From positions 1 to 64,000 of the forward strand of contig NZ_BMDA01000001.1 of NCBI RefSeq assembly GCF_014635545.1: a stretch of 64,000 nt of DNA, in the 5' to 3' direction. The notes under the pieces are model-generated. The model did no database searches and was not told the DNA's origin. It worked only from the letters and a program-made list of their open reading frames with translations. Position 1 is the stretch's first letter; the number at the start of each line of letters is the position of its first letter. This DNA comes from Acinetobacter courvalinii (GTDB lineage Bacteria; Pseudomonadota; Gammaproteobacteria; Pseudomonadales; Moraxellaceae). Both the position numbers and the translations under genes were made by a program. Shown in pieces: positions 1 to 11,605 of this stretch.

Positions 1-1
1 G

Positions 2-2500
2 GTAGATGCGGCAACAGGTAACTGGACAGCCGATGTCGCAGGTAGCGACCTGTTGGCCGATGGCGACAAGACCATCGATGCCACAGCGACCTTCACTGAT
101 GCAGCAGGTAACAGCAGCAGCGTGACGGATACCCAAGTCTATAACGTGGATGTGACTGCACCGAATGCCCCAGAGATTGATCCGGTCAATGGTACCGATC
201 CAATCACCGGTACGGCAGAACCAGGTTCAACCGTGACTGTGACCTTCCCGGATGGCAGCACAGTTGATGTAGTGACTGATCCTGTAACAGGCGAATGGAC
301 TGTACCAAATCCAGGCGGTCTGGTGGATGGTGATACCATCACTGCAATTGCCACTGACCCTGCAGGTAACCCGTCTGTACCAGGTACAGAGACTGTAGAC
401 ATCACCCCACCAAATCCAGCGGGTGCAACCCTTGCGATTGATGCGGTGACTGCGGACAACGTGTTGAATGCAGCAGAATCAACAACAACCATCACTGTAA
501 CAGGTACCTTGACTGGTATCCCTGCAGATGCAGCAAGCACAGTGGTGACACTGCTTATCAATGGCGTGACGTACACTGCAACCGTAGATGCAGCAACAGG
601 TAACTGGACAGCGGATGTGGCAGGTAGTGACCTGTTGGCCGATGGCGACAAGACCGTCGATGCCACAGCGACCTTCACTGATGCAGCCGGTAACAGCAGC
701 AGCGTGACGGATACCCAAGTCTATAACGTGGATGTGACTGCACCGAATGCCCCAGAGATTGATCCGGTCAATGGTACCGATCCAATCACTGGTACAGCAG
801 AACCAGGTTCATCCGTGACTGTGACCTTCCCGGATGGCAGCACCGTTGATGTAGTGACTGATCCAGTAACAGGCGAGTGGACCGTACCAAACCCGGGCGG
901 TCTGGTGGATGGTGATACCATCACTGCGATTGCCACCGACCCTGCAGGTAACCCGTCTGTACCAGGTACAGAGACTGTAGACATCACTCCACCAAATCCA
1001 GCGGGTGCAACCCTTGCGATTGATGCGGTGACTGCGGACAACGTGTTGAATGCAGCTGAATCAACCACAACCATTACGGTGACAGGTACCTTAACCGGTA
1101 TCCCAGCAGATGCAGCCACCACAGTGGTGACTTTAGTCATCAATGGCGTGACTTACACTGCAACTGTAGATGCAGCAGCGGGTACATGGACAGCTGATGT
1201 TGCAGGTAGTGACTTACTTGCAGATTCGGATGCGACCATCGATGCCACAGCGACCTTCACCGATGCAGCAGGTAACAGCAGCAGCGTGACGGATACCCAA
1301 GTGTATAACGTGGATGTCACTGCACCGAATGCCCCAGAAATTGATCCAGTCAATGGTACCGATCCAATCACTGGTACAGCAGAACCAGGTTCAACCGTAA
1401 CTGTGACCTTCCCGGATGGCAGCACCGTTGATGTGGTGACTGATCCGGTAACAGGCGAATGGACTGTACCAAACCCAGGCGGTCTGGTGGATGGTGATAC
1501 CATCACTGCGATTGCAACCGACCCTGCAGGTAACCCATCTGTACCAGGTACAGAGACTGTAGACATCACTCCACCAAATCCAGCGGGTGCAACCCTTGCG
1601 ATTGATGCGGTGACTGCGGACAACGTGTTGAATGCTGCAGAATCAACAACCACCATCACGGTAACAGGTACCTTAACCGGTATTCCTGCAGATGCAGCAA
1701 GCACAGTGGTGACTTTAGTTATCAATGGCGTGACTTACACTGCAACTGTAGATGCAGCAACCGGTAAGTGGACAGCCGATGTGGCAGGTAGTGACCTGTT
1801 GGCCGATGGCGATAAAACCATCGATGCCACAGCGACCTTCACTGATGCAGCAGGTAACAGCAGCAGCGTGACTGACACCCAAGTGTATAACGTGGACGTG
1901 ACTGCACCGAATGCCCCAGAGATTGATCCAGTCAATGGCACCGATCCAATCACCGGTACGGCAGAACCAGGTTCAACCGTGACTGTCACCTTCCCGGATG
2001 GCAGCACCGTTGATGTAGTGACTGATCCAGTAACAGGCGAATGGACTGTACCAAACCCAGGCGGTCTGGTGGATGGTGATACCATCACTGCGATTGCAAC
2101 CGACCCTGCAGGTAACCCGTCTGTACCAGGTACAGAAACAGTTGATCTCACTCCGCCAGATACCACTGGTGCGACACTGAATATTGATGCTGTCACAGCA
2201 GACAACGTTCTTAACGCAGCAGAATCAGCTGGTACAGTGACCATCACAGGTACCTTAACCGGTATCCCAGCAGATGCAGCAACCACAGTGGTGACACTCG
2301 TCATCAATGGCGTGACCTATACTGCAACTGTAGATGCAGCAGCGGGTACATGGACAGCCGATGTGGCAGGCAGTGACCTGTTGGCGGATATAGACAAGAC
2401 CATTGCGGCTACAGCCACCTTCACCGATGCGGTAGGTAACAGCAGTAACATCACCGATACCCAAGTCTATACAGTGGATATTACGCCACCAGATAGTTCT
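2..2500 (+). repeat. 582-bp tandem repeats within the adhesin gene
   Basis: An anchor string beginning GATGCCACAGCGACCTTC recurs at 77, 659, 1241 and 1823, exactly 582 bp (194 codons) apart; a second anchor (GCCCCAGA near 167, 749, 1331, 1913) gives the same period. A degenerate fifth unit starts near 2405. Most differences between units are silent or conservative. The array continues beyond the left edge, so copy number is unknown. Long minus-strand open frames here are by-products of the repeat composition, not genes. Confidence 0.95.
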
Positions 2501-5500
2501 ACAACGACGGTCACAATTGATCCGATTACAGGAGACAATATTGTTGATTCAACTGAAGCTGGAGTAAACCAAACCATTAGTGGTACGGTCACTGGAGAGT
2601 TTACGGTTGGTGATGCAGTCATCGTCAATGTAAATGGTGTGGATATCAGCACTACAGTTCAAGCGGGCGGTCTATGGAGTATCTCTGTAGCTGGTGCGGA
2701 GCTGGTTGCCGATGCTGATAAAGTGATTAATGTTACTGTTAAGGCGACAGATGCAGCAGGTAACGTCGGTAATGTCACTGGTGATGTCACTTTTACGGTG
2801 AACACCGGCACCTTAATTGCTTATGACAACATTGGACATGCAGTGCTTAGTCCACAACCGGCATTGGTACAAGATGATGTGAGCTTGGGTAGTACGTCAT
2901 ATCTATTGTTAACTTCATTGGCAGGCATTGATCTTCAACTTGGTGGTAACTCAATCGGCTTTGATGTACAGACTGGGCATGAAGGTACTGTGACATTCCA
3001 ATACAGTGGCTTAATTGATGCTGCATTGTTGTCCGACTATAAATTAGTGGTACAAAAATTTAATACGACGACGAATCAATGGGAATCTATCCACGGCGAT
3101 AGCGATGCTTCATTGCTTAGCCTGCACTTACTCGGTCTTGGCATCGGAAATGTTCCAGGTGTCGTACTCGAAGGTCTGGAAGCGGGACAATACCGCGGCT
3201 TCTTGACTTACGATGGCTTATTAGGTGTTGGTGTACTTGGTACCTTGTCTGCGACGATGGATGACTATGATCTATCGATCCCTGGCGGATATGAAGTCGG
3301 CAATGCAGAAGGTAACGTGATCCTTGATCCAGATCCAAACGGACAAGTCGATCAAATTACATCGACTACGATTGTTTCTTCGGTGAATGGTCATCCGATT
3401 GATGCCGATGGTGAAAGCTTCGATGGTCAATATGGAACGATTACCTTCCATCAAGATGGTAGTTATACCTATGTTCCGTTCGCGAATGGCTCGGGTGTGG
3501 GTCAAACAGATCAATTTACCTATACCTTGACCGATCCGGTCACAGGCGCGACGACAGAAGCAAATCTGAATATTGTGTTTGATTCAATCCGTGCTGCGGA
3601 CAACTTGGTGGAAGTGGAAATCAATCCACAATATCAATTGGTGGGCACAGAAACAGATTCAGCATTCTATGGTGTTTTGTTGAATGTCGGAAATCTGGTC
3701 GACTTGCAATTGCTGACTGTGGATACTGTTGATTTCAATGTCGCTGCTGGACAGGAAGGTGTTGCAACCTTTAGCTTCAACAGTCTGATTGGCGCATCGG
3801 CACTCGGTAACTACAATGTTGTATTGCAAAAATACAATGAAGTGACCGGTCAATGGGAAGCGGTGAATGGTACCGGTGACCGTTCATTATTGAATCTGAC
3901 CTTATTAGGTAACACACCAACCGCGCAAATTGCGGGCTTGACCGAAGGCGAATATAGAGCGTTCTTGTCCTTCAATGGTCTGTTAGGTGGCGCAGTCGGT
4001 GTTACCCTGAACGGTGAGGTTGATCTCTACAACCCTGCGGTGATCACTGGCTACGATGTTGTTGCAGCGCACGGTAACCTGATCTCTGATCCAAATACCA
4101 ATGGTGCAATCGACATTGCTACACCAAACAGCGTGATCAGTGAAATTAACGGTGTTGCCATCACTGGCTCTCCAACCACGGTGCCAGGAGTTCACGGTAC
4201 CTTGGTGATCTATCCAAATGGTGACTATACCTATACACCAAATCCTGACAGTGCTGGTTTAGGACAGGTCGATGAGTTTACTTACACCTTACGCGATCCG
4301 GCATCAGGTACCACTTCACAAGCGACCTTCTATGTTCACCTCGACAGTAAAGTTGTCGATATGAACTGGAACCCAGCGGATCCATCAGAACCTGCAACCG
4401 TAACCATTATTGCAGCAGACGATGCCGTGAATGCTGGAATTAGTGCGCAACCGCATCTTATTGAAGATGATCGTGCACTGGGCAGCGCAACTTACCTTGC
4501 ATTGCTATCGTTGGCAGGGATCAACCTCCAAGCACCTTTACCATTCGTAAACAGCACAGTGAACTTCAATGTGGCTGCGGGTGAGCAAGGTACAGCGACC
4601 TTCAAATACAGCAGTCTGATTAATGAAGGCGCATTGGGCGATTACCAGCTTGTGGTACAGAAATTCAATACAGTCACAAACCGTTGGGAATCAATTACCG
4701 GTAGCAGCGACGCCTCTTTACTTAACCTCAGCGTGTTGGGTATCGGCTTGAATGCAACACCAGGTGTGGTACTTGAAGGTCTGGAAGAAGGACAATACCG
4801 TGCCTTCATGACCTATAACGGTCTATACGGTAAGAGTATCCTGGGCACATTGACGGGTACCATGGATGTCTTTGATCCAACACAAGTGGATTACACAGGT
4901 GTTGCGACAGAAGGCAACGTGATTACTGGTCTAGGTGTGGGTACCAATGCCGACTCAGTCACAGGCTACACAGTTGTGGGTTCTGTAACGTTCAATGGTG
5001 TAACAACCACAGTTGATCTCACCAATGGTGCAACCATTGTCGGTCAATACGGAACACTGCAAATATTTGCAAATGGCGATTATATCTATACACCGAATAA
5101 TACCAATGCAAATCTAGGTCTGGTGGATCACTTCACTTATACCTTGTCAGATCCATTGGGAGGTAACTCGTCAAGTGCAAGTCTGGACTTCACCATTGGC
5201 AACAGTACGCCAGTGATTGCAGTTGATGACCTTGCAGTTGCCGAGATTAATCCGGAATATCTGCAAATTGGTAACGATGTTGCAGCTGGTAGTTACTTAT
5301 ATCTAGCGTTATTAAGCTTAACCGAGAATTTTGACTTCCAGTTGGGCGGACAAGGCGTCGGCTTTACCTTGACTGACAACACCTTAAATGATGTGACGTT
5401 CAATTACAGTGCATTAATCGACGCAAGCCTGCTTGCTGACTATGTACTCGTGGTTCAGAAATTTGATACTGCGACCAACCAATGGGTAGCTGTACATGGT

Positions 5501-8077
5501 ACAGGCGATGCTGATTTACTAAGCCTTGCAGCCTTTGGTGGTAATTCAATCACATTAGATGGTTTAGGTGCAGGTCAGTACAGAGCCTTTATGACCTATG
5601 CGGGTAGCGGTATCGGTGTCAGCTTGCTCGGTACGCTTTCTGTTCAGAAAGATGTATTTGATGCAACCAACATCACCGGTTACAGCGTAGAAGCTGCGGA
5701 AGGTAACGTGATCCATGACATTGGTCTCAATGGACATGCAGATACAGCCTCTGGCTTCAGTAGCATCACCAGCGTTGAATTCAATGGTGTTGCACATGCA
5801 GTGAATGCGACGGGTGTTACAACCATTATCGGTGACTACGGTACATTGTCGATTTACGCAAATGGTAATTACAGCTATCAACCAACTGCCAATGCCAGTG
5901 GTGTGGGCCAAGTCGATCAATTTACCTATACCTTGACGGATGGTGTGAATTCATCGCAAGCCACCTTGTACTTCCATATTGACAGCGATGCGGTCGATAT
6001 GACCTGGAATCCGGCGGATCCGTCACAACCAGCTGATATCGTGGCTACACCTGTAGATGCGATTGATGATGTGGTGTCTGCGGGTATCGATGTTGTTCCA
6101 CAAGGTCAGTTGGGTGTTGCCGTCGGTTCGGCAAGCTATCTGTTACTGGTGGGTGTGTCTGAGAACCTCAATCTTTCATTGCTGGGTACACCAAGTGTGA
6201 AATTTAATATTGCAGCTGGACATGGCGCGGATGTGACCTTCTCTTACGCACCAACAGTTTCACTGTCATTATTCAATGACTACAAGGTGGTACTGCAAGA
6301 AAAAGCAGCAGATGGAACCTGGCATAACATTGATGGTGGTTCAAGCACAGGCTTACTCAACATCGGTTTATTAGGAAGTGGTGGTATTGGTGTAACAGTA
6401 CCTGATCTAGGTCAGGGCGAATACCGTGCCTTCATGGTCTACACAGGTGTGGGCGTCGGTATCTTGGGTACCATGAGTGTCGTGAAAGATGACTTCGACT
6501 ATACCGTTGCACCGACCAATACTGCGATTGAGGCTGAAGGCAATGTGTTAACAGGTGATTCAATTACCTTGACCACACAGGTTTCAACAGTGACTTCAGA
6601 AGTTGCTGGGGCGCCAACTGAAACCATCGGAACCAACACAACCATCGTTGGGGCTTATGGTACCTTGGTGATCTCTGCCAACGGCGAGTACACCTATACG
6701 CCAAATACCACTGATTTAAGTGCGGTGGGTAAAGTTGATACCTTTACCTATACCATCCGTGACGTGTTGACCGGTGCGACGGATACGGCGCAATTGCATA
6801 TTCAAGTCGGTTCACCTGATGCAACTGTGGTTTGGGATACAGTCAACCCTGGCAATGATGGTGTGGTTCAATTCACAGCCAATGCAGACAATGCAGTGGC
6901 AACAACAGACTTCTCGAATAGCAGAGATGCAGCTGTTGATGTCGATAGTCCGAATATTACGGTCAATCTCATTGGTTCAACTTCGGTGACTTCAAATAGC
7001 TTTACGGTAGCGGCCGGAACAGTGGCCAATATTGATCTGGCGGCAGTTTATACGGCTCAACCACTTGCGAGTTTGTTGCCAACAGTCAGTTACGTGATTC
7101 AACGCAGTAACGATGGTGGAGTGACCTGGACCAATACTATCTACACTGGTTCACAAACGGCCTTGGGTAGTCTGGCAACAATTCAGGCGGGCAGTGTGGC
7201 CTTCCAGGACAATGTCGATTATCTGGCAGCGGGTCTGTATCGTGTTCAATACACTTTACAAGGCGTATCTCTAGGCGCAACTACCTTGGATACAAGTGTC
7301 ACCACAACCACAATTCATCTGGATCAATACAGCTCTGAATGGATCAACGGTAACGTGTTACTCGGAGATGATATTGGTGGGGTTGCGGATACAGGTCTTC
7401 CAACACATGAAGGTTATAAACTTCAGGTGTGGGATAGCGTCGCTGGATCTTATGTCGATGCGATTGGACAAAGTATTAATACCGGTAACGGTATCCTGAT
7501 CATGCAGGCCAATGGTACCTATGAATACCGTCCAAATGATGTCAATGTGACTACACATTTAACATCGGCGGATAGCATTGACTACAAGATCATTTCTGCA
7601 ACAGGTGTCGAGTCAACTTCTACCTTGAATATTGATTTGACCCATACTGATTACAACCTGCTTTATACCAGTACAACTGCCAATGATACCTTCACCACAG
7701 GTACTGGATCAGATACCTTGATCTTCCAAATCCTGAATGGTAGTGCGGCATCAGCGGGTAATGGTGCAAATACAGGCGGTAATGGTGTTGATCACTGGAC
7801 AGACTTTGTTGTTGGCAACACCAATACTGGTGCAGCGAACTACAATGATCAGGCAGACAAGATCGATATCCAGCATCTGTTGGATGGTGATCAAAATGCA
7901 CTGAATATTGGCGAGTACCTCCGTGTAACCACAAGTGGTGGTAATACAACGATTGAAATCGATCGTAATGGTGATCCTGGTATCCTTGGTAGCAGTACGT
8001 ATACACCATTGTTGGTACTTGAAGGGGTGACAACAGATCTGAATACGCTGTTAAATAACAACCAGATCATTTACTAA
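2..8077 (+). CDS. bap: Giant Bap/LapF-type biofilm adhesin, C-terminal part (5' end outside window)
   Basis: The reading frame is open from base 2, so the N-terminus lies left of the window; about 2,690 residues are visible. The product would be exported by a type I (ABC) secretion system and act on the cell surface in adhesion and biofilm formation. The first ~830 residues are near-identical 194-residue units pairing two Ig-like folds (motifs [11 protein letters not shown] and [11 protein letters not shown]). Then follow about six looser ~260-residue modules, each with a VQKFNT/W.S-type strand, an [10 protein letters not shown]-like motif, a GNVI linker and a Cadherin/VCBS-like half (GTLxIxxNGxYxYxPN...DxFTYTLxD). 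The last ~130 residues hold DTLIFQ, DxADKIDIxxLLDGD and a NQIIY end, typical of type I secretion C-terminal targets. Repeats, Asp-rich linkers and the tail make the assignment secure. Secretion genes are not in the window. A strong terminator follows. Confidence 0.93.
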   Translation, partial: VDAATGNWTADVAGSDLLADGDKTIDATATFTDAAGNSSSVTDTQVYNVDVTAPNAPEIDPVNGTDPITGTAEPGSTVTVTFPDGSTVDVVTDPVTGEWTVPNPGGLVDGDTITAIATDPAGNPSVPGTETVDITPPNPAGATLAIDAVTADNVLNAAESTTTITVTGTLTGIPADAASTVVTLLINGVTYTATVDAATGNWTADVAGSDLLADGDKTVDATATFTDAAGNSSSVTDTQVYNVDVTAPNAPEIDPVNGTDPITGTAEPGSSVTVTFPDGSTVDVVTDPVTGEWTVPNPGGLVDGDTITAIATDPAGNPSVPGTETVDITPPNPAGATLAIDAVTADNVLNAAESTTTITVTGTLTGIPADAATTVVTLVINGVTYTATVDAAAGTWTADVAGSDLLADSDATIDATATFTDAAGNSSSVTDTQVYNVDVTAPNAPEIDPVNGTDPITGTAEPGSTVTVTFPDGSTVDVVTDPVTGEWTVPNPGGLVDGDTITAIATDPAGNPSVPGTETVDITPPNPAGATLAIDAVTADNVLNAAESTTTITVTGTLTGIPADAASTVVTLVINGVTYTATVDAATGKWTADVAGSDLLADGDKTIDATATFTDAAGNSSSVTDTQVYNVDVTAPNAPEIDPVNGTDPITGTAEPGSTVTVTFPDGSTVDVVTDPVTGEWTVPNPGGLVDGDTITAIATDPAGNPSVPGTETVDLTPPDTTGATLNIDAVTADNVLNAAESAGTVTITGTLTGIPADAATTVVTLVINGVTYTATVDAAAGTWTADVAGSDLLADIDKTIAATATFTDAVGNSSNITDTQVYTVDITPPDSSTTTVTIDPITGDNIVDSTEAGVNQTISGTVTGEFTVGDAVIVNVNGVDISTTVQAGGLWSISVAGAELVADADKVINVTVKATDAAGNVGNVTGDVTFTVNTGTLIAYDNIGHAVLSPQPALVQDDVSLGSTSYLLLTSLAGIDLQLGGNSIGFDVQTGHEGTVTFQYSGLIDAALLSDYKLVVQKFNTTTNQWESIHGDSDASLLSLHLLGLGIGNVPGVVLEGLEAGQYRGFLTYDGLLGVGVLGTLSATMDDYDLSIPGGYEVGNAEGNVILDPDPNGQVDQITSTTIVSSVNGHPIDADGESFDGQYGTITFHQDGSYTYVPFANGSGVGQTDQFTYTLTDPVTGATTEANLNIVFDSIRAADNLVEVEINPQYQLVGTETDSAFYGVLLNVGNLVDLQLLTVDTVDFNVAAGQEGVATFSFNSLIGASALGNYNVVLQKYNEVTGQWEAVNGTGDRSLLNLTLLGNTPTAQIAGLTEGEYRAFLSFNGLLGGAVGVTLNGEVDLYNPAVITGYDVVAAHGNLISDPNTNGAIDIATPNSVISEINGVAITGSPTTVPGVHGTLVIYPNGDYTYTPNPDSAGLGQVDEFTYTLRDPASGTTSQATFYVHLDSKVVDMNWNPADPSEPATVTIIAADDAVNAGISAQPHLIEDDRALGSATYLALLSLAGINLQAPLPFVNSTVNFNVAAGEQGTATFKYSSLINEGALGDYQLVVQKFNTVTNRWESITGSSDASLLNLSVLGIGLNATPGVVLEGLEEGQYRAFMTYNGLYGKSILGTLTGTMDVFDPTQVDYTGVATEGNVITGLGVGTNADSVTGYTVVGSVTFNGVTTTVDLTNGATIVGQYGTLQIFANGDYIYTPNNTNANLGLVDHFTYTLSDPLGGNSSSASLDFTIGNSTPVIAVDDLAVAEINPEYLQIGNDVAAGSYLYLALLSLTENFDFQLGGQGVGFTLTDNTLNDVTFNYSALIDASLLADYVLVVQKFDTATNQWVAVHGTGDADLLSLAAFGGNSITLDGLGAGQYRAFMTYAGSGIGVSLLGTLSVQKDVFDATNITGYSVEAAEGNVIHDIGLNGHADTASGFSSITSVEFNGVAHAVNATGVTTIIGDYGTLSIYANGNYSYQPTANASGVGQVDQFTYTLTDGVNSSQATLYFHIDSDAVDMTWNPADPSQPADIVATPVDAIDDVVSAGIDVVPQGQLGVAVGSASYLLLVGVSENLNLSLLGTPSVKFNIAAGHGADVTFSYAPTVSLSLFNDYKVVLQEKAADGTWHNIDGGSSTGLLNIGLLGSGGIGVTVPDLGQGEYRAFMVYTGVGVGILGTMSVVKDDFDYTVAPTNTAIEAEGNVLTGDSITLTTQVSTVTSEVAGAPTETIGTNTTIVGAYGTLVISANGEYTYTPNTTDLSAVGKVDTFTYTIRDVLTGATDTAQLHIQVGSPDATVVWDTVNPGNDGVVQFTANADNAVATTDFSNSRDAAVDVDSPNITVNLIGSTSVTSNSFTVAAGTVANIDLAAVYTAQPLASLLPTVSYVIQRSNDGGVTWTNTIYTGSQTALGSLATIQAGSVAFQDNVDYLAAGLYRVQYTLQGVSLGATTLDTSVTTTTIHLDQYSSEWINGNVLLGDDIGGVADTGLPTHEGYKLQVWDSVAGSYVDAIGQSINTGNGILIMQANGTYEYRPNDVNVTTHLTSADSIDYKIISATGVESTSTLNIDLTHTDYNLLYTSTTANDTFTTGTGSDTLIFQILNGSAASAGNGANTGGNGVDHWTDFVVGNTNTGAANYNDQADKIDIQHLLDGDQNALNIGEYLRVTTSGGNTTIEIDRNGDPGILGSSTYTPLLVLEGVTTDLNTLLNNNQIIY

Positions 8078-8095
8078 TCCTCAATCCTTTCTATA

Positions 8096-8123
8096 AAAAG
8101 AGAACCTTCGGGTTCTCTTTTTT
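8096..8123 (+). terminator. Intrinsic terminator of the adhesin gene
   Basis: AAAAGAGAACC-TTCG-GGTTCTCTTTTTT: a perfect stem with a stable UUCG loop and a T-run, 18 bp after the adhesin stop codon. Confidence 0.9.
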
Positions 8124-8193
8124 CATTTTGAGAAGATCATAAAAAATTGTGCTATCTTGTTTAAAACGCTTAAAAATTCTAACAACTGAAGAC

Positions 8194-9858
8194 ATGACGA
8201 TTACGACGATTTCAGCACTTGAACAACTCAAACATCAACTCAGTGCTTACTTTGAAAAGGTTCAGCAACATCTGGGTTTCACCCACACGGTTATTTTCTT
8301 GTCCTATGGCGCAAGAACACAACGTTGCCAGGTCTGGAATACTGCATTGACTGAGTTACAACCTGCACAACAGGCGCTGTTTACTTTTCTGGATAAACAA
8401 TTCAACCAGCAGGGGCAACTGGCAGAATTGTTAAAATTTGATCTGGCCTATAACATCCAGGCAGCATCCTGGCAGCAAATCGAGCAAGACATAAAATGCC
8501 AGTTGCATAATAATCACTATCGCAAAGGTATCAGTTTTGATCAGCACTTCCAGACCTGTTTTTTGGAGCAGGAATTGTATGGCAAGGCCATCATTCGTGG
8601 CTTGAGCTATGATACGCCCAACTTTTTTGATCAAGATAACTTGAATGCGAGTATTTCAAAGAAATATCCGCATCAAGCGCATCCAGTCCAGCTCAATCAA
8701 ATCCAGCAGGTCTGGAGCTTCGATAGCCATGCCGTATTTTATGAATCTGGACAGTTGCTACCTCTCCGTAGTCAATTCACTGAACATGGAGTACGTTACT
8801 TAACAGATGACAAAAAACAGCATTTCATGCACATGATTGAAGCTAACGCCCAGTTTCTTGAACAGCAGATTCAGGCGGATGGACGCTTTATCTATGGTTT
8901 TTTTCCAGCCTATGACCGTGACATTCGTAGCTATAACACAGTGCGGCATTGTACTTCGACCTATGCCTTGATTGAGATATTGGCGCTTTTCCCACACCAG
9001 CACAGAATCGCAAAAATCCAGACAGCCATTGAATATGCCTTAAAACATTTTTATATCGAAAAGCAAAGTGGTCTGGCTTATATGTTAGATGGCGCAGATC
9101 TCAGCCAACTGAATGAAATCAAGCTGGGTGCCAATGCTGCTGCAATTCTGATGTTGAGTAAATATCAGGAAATGACAGGGGATGATCATTATCTGAAATT
9201 TGCCCAGGCCTTGGCCAATGGTATTTTGTCGATGGTCAATGCTGCAGGTGAAACCGTACATGTCCTGCATTACCCAGACTATAGCGTGAAAGAAAAGTTT
9301 CGCATTATTTATTATGACGGTGAAACGGCCTTGGCTTTATTACGTCTTTATCAGCTACAGGCTGATGAAAAGCTGCTAAGCACGGTCAAGCGCATGTTTG
9401 AACGCTTTATCGAACAAAAATATGATCGTTATCATGACCATTGGCTGAGTTACTGTAGCAATGAGCTCACCAAAATTTGTCCAGAGGAAAAATATTTTCA
9501 ATTTGGGATCAACAATTATCGCAGGCATCTGGTGTTTATCCGCAATCGTAAAACCGCCTATGCCACTTTGCTGGAAATGATGATGGCGGCTTATCAAATG
9601 CTGTGCCGGATTCGGGATTTGGGTTTGCATGAGTTGTTTGCACAGGCACAGTTTGAGGATTTAAAAAAGCTGATCGAGTTTCGTAGCGATTTTCAACGCA
9701 CCGGATTTTTTTATCCTGAAGTGGCCATGTATATGGCCTGTCCTGAAAAGTGTCTGAATGCCTTTTATGTCCGGCATGACCGCTTCCGTGTCCGTATTGA
9801 TGATCAGGAACATAATCTTTCCGGTTATGTGGCCTATGTTCAGCATTTTGAAAACTGA
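8194..9858 (+). CDS. Uncharacterised protein with alpha/alpha-toroid (six-hairpin-like) C-terminal domain
   Basis: About 554 residues from the ATG at 8194, preceded by a short GAAG; an in-frame GTG at 8149 has no better ribosome site. No signal peptide or membrane segment is seen, so it is probably cytoplasmic. Residues 1-190 match no family I recognise. From ~200 the helical pattern resembles (alpha/alpha)6 glycosidase/epimerase-type barrels: DGRFIYGFFPAYDRD and RHCTSTYALIEI, then GANAAAILMLSKY and YYDGETALALLRLY as inner-helix starts. This suggests handling of a sugar or polymer, but no catalytic residues can be assigned. It is followed 19 bp later by a CapA-like gene on the same strand, so the two form a likely operon. 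I do not assign a reaction. Confidence 0.8.
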   Translation: MTITTISALEQLKHQLSAYFEKVQQHLGFTHTVIFLSYGARTQRCQVWNTALTELQPAQQALFTFLDKQFNQQGQLAELLKFDLAYNIQAASWQQIEQDIKCQLHNNHYRKGISFDQHFQTCFLEQELYGKAIIRGLSYDTPNFFDQDNLNASISKKYPHQAHPVQLNQIQQVWSFDSHAVFYESGQLLPLRSQFTEHGVRYLTDDKKQHFMHMIEANAQFLEQQIQADGRFIYGFFPAYDRDIRSYNTVRHCTSTYALIEILALFPHQHRIAKIQTAIEYALKHFYIEKQSGLAYMLDGADLSQLNEIKLGANAAAILMLSKYQEMTGDDHYLKFAQALANGILSMVNAAGETVHVLHYPDYSVKEKFRIIYYDGETALALLRLYQLQADEKLLSTVKRMFERFIEQKYDRYHDHWLSYCSNELTKICPEEKYFQFGINNYRRHLVFIRNRKTAYATLLEMMMAAYQMLCRIRDLGLHELFAQAQFEDLKKLIEFRSDFQRTGFFYPEVAMYMACPEKCLNAFYVRHDRFRVRIDDQEHNLSGYVAYVQHFEN

Positions 9859-9877
9859 AACATTGAGGATGAAACCC

Positions 9878-11605
9878 ATGCGCTCTCCTCAAGAGATCAA
9901 GATCATCAGTCGAATTGGCAATGAAAATTATCAGCATCCGCTCTGGCAGACTAAAATCGCAGGCGACTGTAGTGACTGGATTTTAGTTTATCTGGCTTTG
10001 CAAGCTATTGTTGCAGGTCAGGTGCAACTTGAGCAGAAGATAGTAATCGAGCAGCCGTTTGAACAGCAGCATCAACAGGGACAGTTACTGAAACAGGGGG
10101 CTTCTGTTTTGGTGCTATTGCAATATTGGAGTTTTACCCAAAGGCTTGAGCACAAGCAGGCACTTGGTTGTGCTTTGTTTGGCGATTGGCAGCAGGCTCA
10201 AATCCAGATGGCACAGACTGCCCGGCAGTTTGGATTGCAACTGCCTGATCCAGACCGTGATGTACAGAATACCCTGCAAAATTTATCAGGTCTTGCCCAA
10301 GCCATCTTTAACATGCCTGTATCCTTATTGCATACGGTATTTGTCAAAACATTCAAGCTTGCAGAGCAGCAGATTGCACCATTTAGCGCTGTATTGAGCT
10401 GTCACCAGCTCGATGCTGTCCTGATTCTCTCAAATCAGCAGCAACCTTATTACTTTTCGTATCGCCATGAAAATCAAAGTCTAGGCATTTTTCATCTCTT
10501 GGATAATTTGCATCGGATTGACCATCTGCTGCCGTATTATCACTATTTTGAACCTGCTTTATTGCCTGCCAAACAGATTCAGGCCAAACGTGAATGGATC
10601 AATATCATTGGCGATACCTATTTCGGTGAGTTTTATAGCCATAAAAGAAAAAACAAGGGCATAGACGATGCGCTACAACGTTATGGCTATGCGCGTTCTT
10701 TTGAGAAGATCAAACCGTTTTTCCATGAAGATGAGATCAATATTGCCAATTTTGAAGCCGTGTTTAACATTGATGAAAATTCACCATTAACAGATAAAAA
10801 AGCCTTTATTCTGGGAGCAGAGTCTGAACCGACCCTGGCCGAATTTAGGCGTGTGCATTTGAATACGCTATGTCTCGCCAATAACCATTTAAAGGATTAT
10901 GGTACTCCAAGCCTTGTACATACTTTAGCGTTGTTAGATCAGACCGGGATCAACTTCATTGGGGCAGGGGCTAACCAACAGCAAGCGCATCAGTGCCTGC
11001 AAATTCATGCTGAACAGCAAACAGTTGCAATTTTTAATGGCTATTGGCATCGGCAGACAGCTTATCAAGCGCATGACTTTTATGCATTGGGGCAGAGTGC
11101 AGGTGTGGCGAGTATCAATGCCATTCTATTTGAGCAAATCATGCAGTATCGGCTGCAATATCCACAGCATAAGATTATTGTGATTTGTCATTGGGGCGTG
11201 GATTTTAAAAGTACGCATCCTGAACAGGAACAGCTTGCGCAGGTGTTAACCCGGATCGGTGCTGATCTGGTGATTGGTCATGGTGCGCATACTCTGCAGC
11301 CAATACAGTATATTCAGCATAAACCGGTCATATTCGGAATCGGCAATGGTGTGTTTAATAGCAATGGCGAGTTTGAAAAGTATCAGGCTTTGCCGTACGG
11401 ACTGGTGGTTCGAATCAATTTAAAGGCGCAAAGCGTACAGCTTTATCCAATCTTCACGGATAATTTACACAGCTTTTGGCAGCCTTATCCTGTAAATGAA
11501 GCACAATTCAAGCAAGCCCAGGCTTTTTTAACCGGTCAACTCAATTCGGCAGATTACAGGTTGGGACAAGATCATTTGGGTCGTTATATCCAGCTGAAAT
11601 TTTAA
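9878..11605 (+). CDS. CapA-like (PGA_cap) metallophosphatase-fold protein with extra N-terminal domain
   Basis: About 575 residues. The start at 9878 is chosen because GAGG at 9865-9868 lies nine bases upstream; the ATG at 9869 is too close to it, and longer frames overlap the preceding gene. Residues ~240-575 carry the CapA/PgsA signature: INIIGDTYFGEFY, IANFEAVFN, LANNHLKDYG, VICHWGVDF (~437) and GHGAHTLQPIQ (~467), a calcineurin-like fold used in poly-gamma-glutamate systems. Residues 1-235 look like a worn serine D-Ala-D-Ala carboxypeptidase/beta-lactamase fold (VLVLLQYWSF, then TARQFGLQLP), but SxxK and KTG motifs are not evident. No signal peptide is seen, unlike typical membrane-anchored CapA. 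No capB or capC neighbours exist, so classical poly-glutamate synthesis is not supported. The gene ends 4 bp into the convergent neighbour. Confidence 0.82.
   Translation: MRSPQEIKIISRIGNENYQHPLWQTKIAGDCSDWILVYLALQAIVAGQVQLEQKIVIEQPFEQQHQQGQLLKQGASVLVLLQYWSFTQRLEHKQALGCALFGDWQQAQIQMAQTARQFGLQLPDPDRDVQNTLQNLSGLAQAIFNMPVSLLHTVFVKTFKLAEQQIAPFSAVLSCHQLDAVLILSNQQQPYYFSYRHENQSLGIFHLLDNLHRIDHLLPYYHYFEPALLPAKQIQAKREWINIIGDTYFGEFYSHKRKNKGIDDALQRYGYARSFEKIKPFFHEDEINIANFEAVFNIDENSPLTDKKAFILGAESEPTLAEFRRVHLNTLCLANNHLKDYGTPSLVHTLALLDQTGINFIGAGANQQQAHQCLQIHAEQQTVAIFNGYWHRQTAYQAHDFYALGQSAGVASINAILFEQIMQYRLQYPQHKIIVICHWGVDFKSTHPEQEQLAQVLTRIGADLVIGHGAHTLQPIQYIQHKPVIFGIGNGVFNSNGEFEKYQALPYGLVVRINLKAQSVQLYPIFTDNLHSFWQPYPVNEAQFKQAQAFLTGQLNSADYRLGQDHLGRYIQLKF

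Noticed and set aside
139-2307. Series of long minus-strand open frames opposite the adhesin repeats
   Set aside because: They repeat with the 582-bp period, lack ribosome sites and encode Val/Ser-rich shadows of the plus-strand codon pattern.
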